Positions 18,644 to 26,168 of a stretch of 30,751 nucleotides of DNA are shown one piece after another; position 1 is the stretch's first letter; every line of letters starts with the position of its first letter. The stretch lies in assembly GCA_030153205.1 (NCBI GenBank), contig JASLHV010000129.1, positions 1 through 30,751 of the forward strand, given 5' to 3'. The notes beneath the pieces are model-generated. The model was not told the DNA's origin. It did no database searches and saw only the letters and a program-made list of their open reading frames with translations. This stretch comes from Roseiarcus sp. (GTDB taxonomy: Bacteria > Pseudomonadota > Alphaproteobacteria > Rhizobiales > Beijerinckiaceae). The position numbers were made by a program, and so were the translations under genes.

Positions 18644-18810
18644 AGGCGCGCCTCCCGCGACGCGTTCAGACTGACATGGGCCGGCGCTGTGAATCTAGCG
18701 GCGATTTCTTCGTCATGCCAAGACTCTGCGCCGGCATTGAACAATTATGGGGGGCGCTGTCCTCTTCGTCGGCGTATAGAGACGGCGTACGCCGCGAGCG
18801 GCGCATTGCG

Positions 18811-18814
18811 GGAG
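18811..18814 (+). promoter_or_regulatory. Ribosome binding site supporting the soxB TTG start
   Basis: GGAG (extended by a preceding G) lies ten bases before TTG 18825. The residues encoded from this TTG (MKFSFLSLAAQALRGHRGW) match the expected SoxB N-terminus. A perfect 12-bp palindrome, CGGCGTACGCCG at 18783-18794, lies just upstream and could be an operator, but nothing else supports that. Confidence 0.55.
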
Positions 18815-18824
18815 CGACCGGTCT

Positions 18825-20075
18825 TTGAAATTCTCCTTTCTCAGCCTCGCCGCTCAAGCCTTGCGCGGCCATCGCGGATGGAGCGAGCAATGGCGCTCGC
18901 CCGAGCCGAAGAAAACCTATGACATCATCATCGTCGGCGCCGGCGGCCATGGCCTGGCGACCGCCTATTACATGGCGAAAGAACACGGCCTGACCAATAT
19001 CGCCGTGCTCGAGAAAGGTTGGCTCGGCGGCGGCAATACCGGCCGCAACACCACGGTGATCCGCTCCAATTATCTCTGGGAGCCGTCCGAGCGTCTTTAC
19101 GGCCATGCGCACAAGCTGTGGGAGACGCTCTCGCAAGAGCTGAACTACAATGTGATGTTCTCGCCGCGCGGCGTGATGCTGCTCGCCCATAGCCATCACG
19201 ACGAGCAGGTCTTCAAGCGTCACATCTACGCCAACCAGCTCGCCGGCACGCAGAACGAATGGCTGACGCCGCGGGAAGCCAAGGCGATTTGTCCGCCGCT
19301 CAATATCGACGGATCGAGCCGCTACCCCATCGTCGGCGCCGCCTTCCAGCGTCGCGGCGGCACGGCGCGCCACGATGCGGTCGCCTGGGGCTACGCCCGC
19401 GCCGCCTCGGCGCGCGGCGTCGACATTATCCAGAATTGCGAGGTCACCGGCGTTGCGCGCGACGCGTCAGGCGCGGTCAGCGGGGTCGAGACGACGCGCG
19501 GCGCGATCCAGGCCAAAAAGGTCGCCGTCGTCGCCGCCGGCAATACCAGCGTCATCATGGCCATGGCCGGCGTGCGCATGCCGCTGGAATCGTACCCTTT
19601 GCAAGCGCTTGTGTCGGAGCCGCTGAAGCCCTTCATGCCCTGCGTCGCCATGTCGAATACGATCCACGCCTATATGTCGCAATCCGACAAAGGCGAGTTA
19701 GTGATCGGCGCCGGCATGGATTCCTATACGTCGTACAGCCAGATGGGCGGCCTCCATATCGCGACGCAGACGATGGAGGCGATCTGTGAAATGTTCCCGA
19801 TCGTCTCGCGCATTCGCATGATGCGCAATTGGGGCGGCATCGTCGATACGACGCCGGACCGTTCGCCGATCATCTCCAAGACGCCGGTTCCCGGCCTCTT
19901 CGTCAATTGCGGCTGGGGCACCGGCGGCTTCAAGGCGACGCCGGGCTCGGGCCATGTTTTCGCCCATCAGGTCGCGACCGGCGAGCCCCATCCGATCGCC
20001 GCCCCGTTCAGCCTCGACCGGTTTCGCGCCGGGCGCCTGATCAACGAGGCCGCCGCCGCGGCCGTCGCCCACTGA
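18825..20075 (+). CDS. soxB: Sarcosine oxidase beta subunit
   Basis: This 416-residue flavoprotein matches the beta subunit of heterotetrameric sarcosine oxidase, which oxidatively demethylates sarcosine to glycine. It shows the N-terminal lead HRGWSEQWRSPEPKK, the dinucleotide-binding motif IIVGAGGHGLATAYY (G38-x-G40-x-x-G43), and GGGNTGRNTTVIRSNY. H183 in RRGGTARHDAVAWGY is the histidine expected to bind FMN covalently. The C-terminal GWGTGGFKATPGSG contacts FAD. The start is TTG with GGAG ten bases upstream. soxD follows after 9 nt. The alpha (soxA) and gamma (soxG) subunits that normally follow soxBD are not in the window. The protein looks intact; whether it forms a working enzyme depends on subunits encoded elsewhere. 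Confidence 0.94.
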   Translation: MKFSFLSLAAQALRGHRGWSEQWRSPEPKKTYDIIIVGAGGHGLATAYYMAKEHGLTNIAVLEKGWLGGGNTGRNTTVIRSNYLWEPSERLYGHAHKLWETLSQELNYNVMFSPRGVMLLAHSHHDEQVFKRHIYANQLAGTQNEWLTPREAKAICPPLNIDGSSRYPIVGAAFQRRGGTARHDAVAWGYARAASARGVDIIQNCEVTGVARDASGAVSGVETTRGAIQAKKVAVVAAGNTSVIMAMAGVRMPLESYPLQALVSEPLKPFMPCVAMSNTIHAYMSQSDKGELVIGAGMDSYTSYSQMGGLHIATQTMEAICEMFPIVSRIRMMRNWGGIVDTTPDRSPIISKTPVPGLFVNCGWGTGGFKATPGSGHVFAHQVATGEPHPIAAPFSLDRFRAGRLINEAAAAAVAH

Positions 20076-20084
20076 GACTTCGCC

Positions 20085-20369
20085 ATGCTGCTCATCCGCT
20101 GTCCGTACTGTGAAATGGACCGGCCCGAAATCGAGTTCAAACACGCCGGCGAAGCCCATCTCGTCCGTCCCGACGCGCGGACCGCGAGCGACGAGGAATG
20201 GAGCGAATTCCTCTACTACCGCGCCAACGCCAAGGGCCTGCACGCCGAACGCTGGCGCCATACGTCGGGGTGCGGGCGCTATTTCAACTGCCTGCGCGAC
20301 ACGGTGAGCGACAAGATCATCGCGACGTACAAGGCTGGCGAAAAGCAGCCCGCTTCCCCTCTGCCCTAA
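20085..20369 (+). CDS. soxD: Sarcosine oxidase delta subunit
   Basis: The 94-residue product is the small zinc-binding subunit of heterotetrameric sarcosine oxidase. The four zinc ligands of the family are visible: C6 and C9 (LIRCPYCE), H59 (ERWRHTSGC) and C63. The middle has the typical GEAHLVRPD and LHAERWRH motifs and the end has NCLRDTVSDKIIATYKAGE. It begins 9 nt after soxB and was presumably co-transcribed with it. The last few residues (ASPLP) are encoded by the edge of an imperfect GC-rich palindrome (about 20355-20390), so the natural C-terminus may have been replaced when repeat DNA inserted downstream. soxA should come next but is missing. Confidence 0.93.
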   Translation: MLLIRCPYCEMDRPEIEFKHAGEAHLVRPDARTASDEEWSEFLYYRANAKGLHAERWRHTSGCGRYFNCLRDTVSDKIIATYKAGEKQPASPLP

Positions 20370-20383
20370 GAAGAGGCGCAGGG

Positions 20384-20779
20384 TGAGGGTACGGCCGCGC
20401 GGAATGAAACGCCCGTCGCCTCCGCGCCGCCAAAAATTCCTGTGGTTTCCAAAATTTTCTTTGGGCGTAATCAATGAAATCAACGCGTTAAAATTTCGCG
20501 TTGCAAATTTTTCTTTGGCCGTTTCGTGGAATATCAACGGGTTGCACGACAAAAAATTTGGAAATCGTTACTCCCCCTTTTTCTTTGGCGCCGTAATTGA
20601 AATTCAATCAACGAGCTTACATCGAATAAGCCAAAAAGTCGACAAAAAAGCGCTGCCGATCGGTGGCGCCGAAGCCTTTCCGAATAAGCCCGCTCCCCAC
20701 CCGTACCCTCTGCCGCGAAGCGGGGGCGAGGGCGGCGTAGGGCGGATCGACGTTTCATTCCGGGAGGCCGTACCGCTCA
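20384..20779. repeat. A/T-rich block bounded by an imperfect inverted repeat (possible non-autonomous mobile element)
   Basis: The left arm at 20388-20411 (beginning GGTACGGCC, ending CGGAATGAAACG) recurs inverted at 20751-20774, with 22 of 24 bases identical. The match extends outward by TGAG with one extra base on the right (20384-20387 and 20776-20779). Between the arms lie about 340 bp, mostly noticeably richer in A and T than the GC-rich surroundings, with no credible gene. A second inverted pair, GAAACGCCCGT, occurs at 20406-20416 and as its complement at 20784-20794. A direct repeat, CGAATAAGCC, is at 20623-20632 and 20681-20690. I could not find a target-site duplication. This could be a MITE-like element or a composite of local repeats. 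Confidence 0.55.
20455..20613 (+). repeat. Three degenerate copies of a 30-bp motif inside the A/T-rich block
   Basis: TTTTCTTTGG occurs exactly at 20455, 20509 and 20579. Each copy is followed by a variable CG-T stretch and then ATCAACG, which begins 24, 24 and 28 bases after the start of the copy (20479, 20533, 20607). The copies are spaced 54 and 70 bp apart. Regularity of both ends of the motif argues against chance. The copies are too few and too diverged for a CRISPR array. They could be protein-binding iterons or remnants of an expanded repeat. Confidence 0.55.
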
Positions 20780-20783
20780 AGCC

Positions 20784-20957
20784 ACGGGCGTTTCGTACCA
20801 GTCCTTACTCCTTTCCGGTGTGCTGACCGTCAGTGGCGCGAGCGGGACGATCGCGAACATTGCGTTTGACGGTATTTATAACGCGAAAAATTTCGCGACC
20901 GCGTCAGACGGCCATGGCGGGACGGAAATTGTCTACCATGCGACCGGCCTCCTCTGA
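20784..20957 (+). pseudogene. C-terminal fragment of a secreted beta-repeat/RTX-like protein
   Basis: In the + frame ending at the TGA of 20955-20957, the sequence reads LLLSGVLTVSGASGTIANIA, then FDGIYNAKNFATASDGHGGT and EIVYHATGLL. Short repeats of the form LTVS...ANIAF.G.Y....F..ASDGHGGT are characteristic of very large secreted or surface proteins of Hyphomicrobiales, built from beta-strand repeats. Only about the last 58 residues are present, with no start codon or ribosome binding site. Upstream the frame runs into the inverted-repeat arm. It is therefore best read as the 3' remnant of a gene whose body was lost or interrupted. Recognition is by pattern memory and is moderate. Confidence 0.5.
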
Positions 20958-20984
20958 ACGAGCGCCCCATCAGTACGTTGACCG

Positions 20985-22571
20985 TCATGAAGGCCGCGGC
21001 GTTCCTTCCCTCGCGAGGGGCGCGAGGGGGGAAGGGGCGCGCGCGTATTCCTCGCGCAAATCGCGCTTCAACACCTTGCCGATCGCGCTGCGCGGCAGGC
21101 TCTCGACGATCCGGACGTCGGCGAGGCGCTGGGTCTTGCCGAGGCGGGCGTTGACCCATTCCTTCAGCGCGGCGGCGGCCGTCTCGCGGCCCGGCCGCAA
21201 CACCACAAAGGCGACCGGCGTTTCGCCCCATTGCTCGGAGGCGACGCCGACGACCGCCGTCTCCAGCACGCAATCATGGCGGACAAGCTCCGCCTCGATG
21301 TCCGAGGGGTAGATATTGAAGCCCCCGGAGATGATGACATCCTTGACGCGGTCGAGCAGGATCAGAAATCCGTCCTGGTCGAAGCGGCCGATATCGCCGG
21401 TACGGATATAGCGCCGCCCTTCCGCGTCGCGCCATTCCGCCTCCAAGGTTTTTTCGGGCTGGTTTTTATAGCCGATCATGATCGCGGCCGAGCGTCCGAC
21501 CACTTCGCCGACCCCGCCCTTGGCGACTTCGCGTCCCTTCGGGTCGATCAGCCTTATGTCATGGCCTTCGATCGGCTTGCCGACCGTGTGAAGCTTGTCC
21601 GGATAGAGATGCGCCTCGAGCATGGTCGAGCCGCCGCCTTCGGTCATGCCGTAATATTCGATGAGGCCGCCGGGCCATCGCTTGAGCACATCGGCCTTCA
21701 ACGCGGCGGAAAAAGGCGCGCTGGTCGCGTATTTGAGGATGTAGCTCGACAAATCGTAACGATCGAAATCCGGCCGCGCCATCAGCCTTTGGTACTGAAC
21801 CGGGACCAGCATCGCATGGGTCGCGCGATGTTTCTGCGACAGCGTCAAAAATTGCTCCGCGTCGAATTTGGCCATCAAGACCGCCGCGCCGCCATGGGCG
21901 ATCGTCGGCAGGAAGACGACCAGCGTCGTGTTCGAATAGAGCGGCGTCGAAACCATCGTAACGCTATGTTCCGGCAAGGCGCGGCGGCGAAGCTGCTCGA
22001 AACGCATGCGATGCGGCTGAATAATCCCCTTCGGCGCGCCGGTCGTACCGGAGGAATAGACGATGTCGAAGGGATCGTCGGGCTGCGTCGATACTTGGGA
22101 CGGCGCGGCGCCGGCGGGCCCGATCCAATCGGCGAAGGCGATCCCGCCGGCTTCGCCATCGAGAGCGACCCGCTTCGCCCCGCTATCGTCCTTCGCCCCT
22201 TGAAGCGTCGCAGCGACGTCGCGATCGAGAAAGAAGACTTTCGCGCCGCTGTCCTTGAGCATCAATATCAAACTGGCCGCGGTCGCCGAGGGCGCCAATG
22301 GCGCCACCGCGGCGCCGGCGGCCAGAACGCCGAAAAAAGCCACGGCATATTCGATCGAACTTCGCGCGCAAATCGCCGCGCTCCCGCCTTCGCCGACGCC
22401 GTTTCTCTGCAAAGCGAAAGCGACGCGATCCATCAGCGCCGCGAGTTCGCGATAGGTCAGACGCCGCTCGTCGGCGATCAAGGCGATCCGTTCGGGATGA
22501 TCCTCAGCCCCGGCGCGGATCAATTGCGGTAGAGTAGCGAAATCCCGGGCTAGAAGTTCGGCCTTTTTCAA
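20985..22571 (-). CDS. Acyl-CoA synthetase / AMP-dependent ligase
   Basis: The 528-residue product is a class I adenylate-forming enzyme, which activates a carboxylic acid to acyl-AMP and then usually to the CoA thioester. Visible motifs are the phosphate loop IVYSSGTTGAPKG (about 170-182), YYGMTEGGG, YIRTGDIGRFDQDGF, the hinge region LDRVKDVIISGGFNIYP, and the C-terminal catalytic lysine K499 in SAIGKVLKRDL. I chose TTG at 22571, preceded by AGGAG at six bases, over an upstream ATG at 22685 whose extra 38 residues are encoded by palindromic repeats. The C-terminal tail after REEYA (APSPLAPLAREGTPRPS) is likewise encoded by a GC-rich palindrome. The substrate is unpredictable here; a medium- or long-chain fatty acid or an aromatic acid are all possible. 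Confidence 0.92.
   Translation of the reverse strand: MKKAELLARDFATLPQLIRAGAEDHPERIALIADERRLTYRELAALMDRVAFALQRNGVGEGGSAAICARSSIEYAVAFFGVLAAGAAVAPLAPSATAASLILMLKDSGAKVFFLDRDVAATLQGAKDDSGAKRVALDGEAGGIAFADWIGPAGAAPSQVSTQPDDPFDIVYSSGTTGAPKGIIQPHRMRFEQLRRRALPEHSVTMVSTPLYSNTTLVVFLPTIAHGGAAVLMAKFDAEQFLTLSQKHRATHAMLVPVQYQRLMARPDFDRYDLSSYILKYATSAPFSAALKADVLKRWPGGLIEYYGMTEGGGSTMLEAHLYPDKLHTVGKPIEGHDIRLIDPKGREVAKGGVGEVVGRSAAIMIGYKNQPEKTLEAEWRDAEGRRYIRTGDIGRFDQDGFLILLDRVKDVIISGGFNIYPSDIEAELVRHDCVLETAVVGVASEQWGETPVAFVVLRPGRETAAAALKEWVNARLGKTQRLADVRIVESLPRSAIGKVLKRDLREEYARAPSPLAPLAREGTPRPS
21004..21035. repeat. GC-rich palindrome within the 3' end of the acyl-CoA synthetase gene
   Basis: CCTTCCC at 21004-21010 pairs with GGGAAGG at 21029-21035. 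Between them CTCGCG and CGCGAG add a second, inner inverted pair. It belongs to the same general style as the repeats upstream of the gene and encodes the unusual tail residues of the protein. Confidence 0.6.
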
Positions 22572-22577
22572 ATTCTG

Positions 22578-22582
22578 CTCCT
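22578..22582 (-). promoter_or_regulatory. Ribosome binding site deciding the acyl-CoA synthetase start
   Basis: AGGAG on the minus strand lies six bases upstream of the TTG at 22571. It separates the authentic start from the longer in-frame extension into repeat DNA. Confidence 0.65.
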
Positions 22583-22593
22583 GCTTGTACCTT

Positions 22594-22781
22594 CCTCCCC
22601 TACGCAGCGCAGCAAAGCGGGGGAGGAAACCCCATCCTCCCCTGCGTAGCGCAGCGGAGCGGGGGAGGGGGACCATGCGAAGCATGGTGGAGGGGGCCGC
22701 TGACTCCCAAGCAAATCCTCACCGCCGCAGCCCCCGCCACCGCGCTACGCGCGGTCCCCCTCCCCATTGTCACGGGGGAGG
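22594..22781. repeat. Cluster of GC-rich palindromic intergenic repeats
   Basis: Two 33-bp units, 22594-22626 and 22636-22668, are 29/33 identical; each starts CCTCCCCT and ends GCGGGGGAGG, so each can fold on itself. A shorter unit with the same CCTCCCC/GGGGGAGG stem and loop ATTGTCACG is at 22759-22781. Between them is a perfect hairpin, ACCATG-CGAAG-CATGGT, at 22672-22688. The cluster fills most of the divergent region between the acyl-CoA synthetase and the HAD hydrolase. It begins only 23 nt upstream of the synthetase start codon, leaving little ordinary promoter sequence. Confidence 0.8.
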
Positions 22782-22826
22782 AAAGCCCCCGCCACCGCGC
22801 GCCCCCGAGTTGAAACCAGCCCGTCC

Positions 22827-23564
22827 ATGTCGCAGCATCCCCCGATGACCGCCGAAAAAACAAGACCCGGGAAACTGACCGCGATCGGCTTCGACGCCGA
22901 CGATACATTGTGGCCGCATGAGGATTTCTATCAGGAGGCGCAGGAGCGCCTGTTGGGGCGGCTGGCCGCCTATGGCGAGCCGGAAGTCCTTAACGCGAAG
23001 CTGCTCGAAATCGAGCGGCGCAATCTGCCGCTCTACGGCTTCGGGGTCAAAGCTTTCACTTTGTCGATGATCGAGACCGCGATCGAATCTTCAGGCGGGG
23101 GCGTCCCGGCCGAGACCATTGCCATGATCCTCGCCACCGGCCGCGCCCTGTTGCGTCACCCCGTCGAGATTTTCCCGCATGTGCGCGAGACCCTGTCCCG
23201 GCTATCGGGCGCGTATCGGCTGATCCTGATCACCAAGGGCGACCTTTTCGACCAGGAGCGCAAACTCGAGGAATCCGGGCTCGCGGATTTCTTCAACGCC
23301 GTGGAAATCGTCAGCGACAAAAGCGCGGCGACTTACGCCCGGGCGTTCGCGCGCCACGCCGACGGGCCGGAACATGCAATGATGGTTGGCAATTCGTTAA
23401 AGTCCGACGTCATTCCGGCCATTGAAGCGGGATGTTGGGGCGTTCATGTGCCGCATCGCTTCGTCTGGGCGATGGAACATGCCGAACCGCCGGTCAGCGC
23501 CCCGCGTTTTCGGCGCCTCGCGCACCTTGGCGAGCTTGCCGACCTGATCCAGGACCTCCTTTAG
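22827..23564 (+). CDS. HAD-superfamily hydrolase
   Basis: The 245-residue product shows all HAD motifs: motif I D23-x-D25 (IGFDADDTLWP), motif II near LILITKGD, the motif III lysine in VSDKSAATYAR, and motif IV in MVGNSLKSDVIPAIEAG. An alpha-helical cap lies between motifs I and II. Such enzymes are mostly phosphatases of small metabolites, including phosphoglycolate and sugar or nucleotide phosphates. The sequence does not identify the substrate. ATG at 22827 was chosen because the frame upstream runs into repeat DNA; ATG 22845 is an equally possible start, and neither has a strong ribosome binding site. It is divergent from the acyl-CoA synthetase across the palindrome cluster. Confidence 0.88.
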   Translation: MSQHPPMTAEKTRPGKLTAIGFDADDTLWPHEDFYQEAQERLLGRLAAYGEPEVLNAKLLEIERRNLPLYGFGVKAFTLSMIETAIESSGGGVPAETIAMILATGRALLRHPVEIFPHVRETLSRLSGAYRLILITKGDLFDQERKLEESGLADFFNAVEIVSDKSAATYARAFARHADGPEHAMMVGNSLKSDVIPAIEAGCWGVHVPHRFVWAMEHAEPPVSAPRFRRLAHLGELADLIQDLL

Positions 23565-23811
23565 CTTGCATGCAATGGTCACACTTTACTGATTGTTAAA
23601 CGCCTGCGGGGCACACTCCAAACATCTGATCAAATGAAACCGCACCTCGCGCGGCGGTCAGTCGAAATACGACGAGTAGGTTGGAGGAAATCCCGCCTAT
23701 AGGCATCACGCCGCTTCGTCGGTCGGTGAAAATCCGCATGTTCTTCCCAGGCGCTTTCACGCGCCCGAGGCCCGTCGGCTTCGGCGCCAGGACAGACAGC
23801 GGATCGGTCGA

Positions 23812-26106
23812 ATGCTCAATATTGGCGCGCCGCAGGCTCGCGCGTTGAAACTCGAAGCCGGTTCGCGCGCCGATGCCGACAATGACGTTCGGCTGCGCAG
23901 CCTTTTCAGACTATGGCGCGCCGGCGATGCGCCCAACGAGCAGTTTTCGATCCAGGCGTTGATCGATGAAGTGCCCGACTACCTCTGGGTGAAGGATACC
24001 GGCGGACGATTCGTCGTCGCCAATCGCGCGCTCGCCTTGGACAGCGGTCGCGCCGGCGCCAGCGAGATGATCGGCCTCAGCGACTTCGACATTCATTCGT
24101 CCGACGCGGCCAATGGTTTCTTCGCGATCGAGCAGGAGATCGTCAGGAGCGGCCGCCCGATCATCGATCTGGAAGAATCGATCATCGACTCCCATGGCGC
24201 CGTGAAATGGCTTTCCTCGACGAAAATGCCATTGCGCGACGAGAACGACGAAATCGTCGGCTTGATCGGCATTGCCCGCGACATCACTGACCGCAAAAGA
24301 ATCGATCTCCATCGCGCCGGCGAAGCGCGCATTCTCGAGATGATCGCCACGAGCGCGCCGATCGAAGACGTGCTCGACGGCCTTGTCCGCCTCATCGAGG
24401 CCCAGGCGCCCAGCATTCACGGCTCGATCCTACTGCTGAGTCGCGACGGCGCCCGGCTCATGCCCGGCGCCGGGCCGAGCCTGCCGCCCGCGATCATCCG
24501 CTCCGTCGACGGCCTTCGCATCGGTCCGAACGCCGGCTCATGCGGCACGGCGGTTTATCGCCGCGAGACGGTGATCGTCAGAGATATCGCGCGCGATCCG
24601 CTTTGGGATGATTATCGCGATTTCGTCACGCCCCATGGCTATCGCTCATGCTGGTCGGCGCCGATCCTTTCTCATCAAGGCGACGCCCTCGGCGTCTTCG
24701 CCATGTACGCCAAGGAGACGCGCGAGCCCACGCAGACGGAAATGCGTCTCGTCGAAGCGACGACCCGGATCGCCGGCATCGCCATCGAACGCAAGCTCGC
24801 CGAAGAGCGCATCGCCTTCATGGCCAATCACGACGCCCTGACTGGCCTGCCCAACCGCGCGCTGCTCAAAGACCGGCTTAATCAAGCCATGCTCTTCGCC
24901 GAGCGGTACGATCGCTGGGCGACGGTCGCCTTCATCGACATCGACAATTTCAAACTCATCAACGACAGTCTCGGTCATCACGCCGGCGATGAATTGCTCA
25001 AGATCGTCGCCAGTCGGATGGTCAATTGCGTCCGCGCGACCGACACGGTGGTCAGGCTCGGCGCCAATGAATTCGCCGTACTCTTCTTCGATCAACCCAA
25101 AAGCGCCGATCTCGTCACCTCGACGCTCCAGCAATTGCGTCAGGCCGTCGGCGCGCCGATCGAAATTCGCGGCCACACGCTGGAAGTCACCTGCTCGATC
25201 GGCCTTGCCAATTATCCCAAAGACGGTACGGACGTCGATGCGCTGATCGCCAACGCCGGCTCGGCGATGTATCGCGCGAAAGAATTAGGCCGCGACAATT
25301 TCCAATTCTATACGCCTGAACTCAACGCCAAGATCCACGAAAAATTCCTGCTGCAGGAAGAATTGCGCAATGCGATCGCGCGCGATGAGTTCATGCTGCA
25401 CTACCAGCCGCAGGTGGACCTTCGATCAGGGCGCATTTTCGCGGTCGAGGCGCTCATCCGTTGGCGTCATCCCAAGCTCGGCGTCGTGCCGCCCGGCAAA
25501 TTCATTCCCGTCGCCGAAGAGAGCGGGCTGATCGCGCAGATCGGCGATTGGGCGTTGCGAACCGCCTGTAAGCAAAACAAAGCCTGGCAGGACGCCGGAC
25601 TTGCCTTCATCAATGTCTCGGTCAACGTTTCGGCCCGTCAATTCAAGGAAAAGAATTGGATCGCCTGCGTCAAAGGCGCGCTGGCCGAAAGCGGGCTCGA
25701 TGCGCAATATCTCGAGCTCGAATTGACCGAAAGCATGATCATGCAGGACGTCGACCAGGCGATCGCCACGATGAAGGAGCTGCAAAGGATCGGCGTCCAA
25801 TTGTCGATCGACGATTTCGGGACGGGTTATTCCAGCTTGAGCGCTTTGAAGAGCTTTCCGGTCGCAAGGCTCAAGATCGACAAGTCCTTCGTACGCGATC
25901 TTCCCGACGACGAACACGATAAAGCGGTGGCCGCCGCCGTCATCTCGCTGGGTCAGAAGCTCAATCTTCGCGTCATCGCCGAGGGCGTCGAGACCGACGC
26001 GCAAATGGCCTTTCTGCGCGACAACAATTGCGATGAAATGCAGGGCTATCTCTTCTCGAAGCCCGCGCCCGCGGCCGATATCGCTGATATGATCGGCGTC
26101 GGCTGA
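23812..26106 (+). CDS. PAS-GAF-GGDEF-EAL cyclic-di-GMP protein, probable phosphodiesterase
   Basis: This 764-residue protein has no membrane segment. Domains in order are PAS (about 45-165, ending IGIARDITDRKR), GAF (about 175-328), GGDEF (about 335-500) and EAL (about 515-760). The GGDEF signature is degenerate, G417-A-N-E-F421, so cyclase activity is doubtful. The EAL domain keeps E546-A-L, ELTES (637-641), D667-D668-F-G-T-G-Y, K691, E724 in IAEGVE and MQGYLFSKP, so phosphodiesterase activity is expected. A degenerate GGDEF domain commonly acts as a GTP-sensing module for EAL. PAS and GAF imply sensing of a small ligand, light or redox state. ATG 23812 follows GGAT. It converges on ftcR, with a hairpin between, which suggests a link to motility. 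Confidence 0.94.
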   Translation: MLNIGAPQARALKLEAGSRADADNDVRLRSLFRLWRAGDAPNEQFSIQALIDEVPDYLWVKDTGGRFVVANRALALDSGRAGASEMIGLSDFDIHSSDAANGFFAIEQEIVRSGRPIIDLEESIIDSHGAVKWLSSTKMPLRDENDEIVGLIGIARDITDRKRIDLHRAGEARILEMIATSAPIEDVLDGLVRLIEAQAPSIHGSILLLSRDGARLMPGAGPSLPPAIIRSVDGLRIGPNAGSCGTAVYRRETVIVRDIARDPLWDDYRDFVTPHGYRSCWSAPILSHQGDALGVFAMYAKETREPTQTEMRLVEATTRIAGIAIERKLAEERIAFMANHDALTGLPNRALLKDRLNQAMLFAERYDRWATVAFIDIDNFKLINDSLGHHAGDELLKIVASRMVNCVRATDTVVRLGANEFAVLFFDQPKSADLVTSTLQQLRQAVGAPIEIRGHTLEVTCSIGLANYPKDGTDVDALIANAGSAMYRAKELGRDNFQFYTPELNAKIHEKFLLQEELRNAIARDEFMLHYQPQVDLRSGRIFAVEALIRWRHPKLGVVPPGKFIPVAEESGLIAQIGDWALRTACKQNKAWQDAGLAFINVSVNVSARQFKEKNWIACVKGALAESGLDAQYLELELTESMIMQDVDQAIATMKELQRIGVQLSIDDFGTGYSSLSALKSFPVARLKIDKSFVRDLPDDEHDKAVAAAVISLGQKLNLRVIAEGVETDAQMAFLRDNNCDEMQGYLFSKPAPAADIADMIGVG

Positions 26107-26117
26107 GGTCCGCGCTC

Positions 26118-26145
26118 AGCGCGGAGCGTTATGGCGCTCCGCGCT
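26118..26145. terminator. Perfect 11-bp hairpin between convergent genes, probable bidirectional terminator
   Basis: AGCGCGGAGCG and CGCTCCGCGCT pair perfectly around the 6-base loop TTATGG. It sits 12 nt after the EAL-gene stop and 24 nt from the ftcR stop. The T-rich tract expected for a classical terminator is weak on both sides. Confidence 0.65.
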
Positions 26146-26168
26146 ATTCGTCGGTTTCGGCGTGGCCT

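Noticed and set aside
20455..20613. CRISPR array
   Set aside because: Only three copies, repeats diverged in the middle, unequal spacing and no cas genes in the window.
20383..20826. A 147-codon + strand frame through the A/T-rich block after soxD
   Set aside because: Its product is composed of translated repeat DNA (for example PAPHPYPLPRSGGEGG), it has no family resemblance, and it crosses both inverted-repeat arms.
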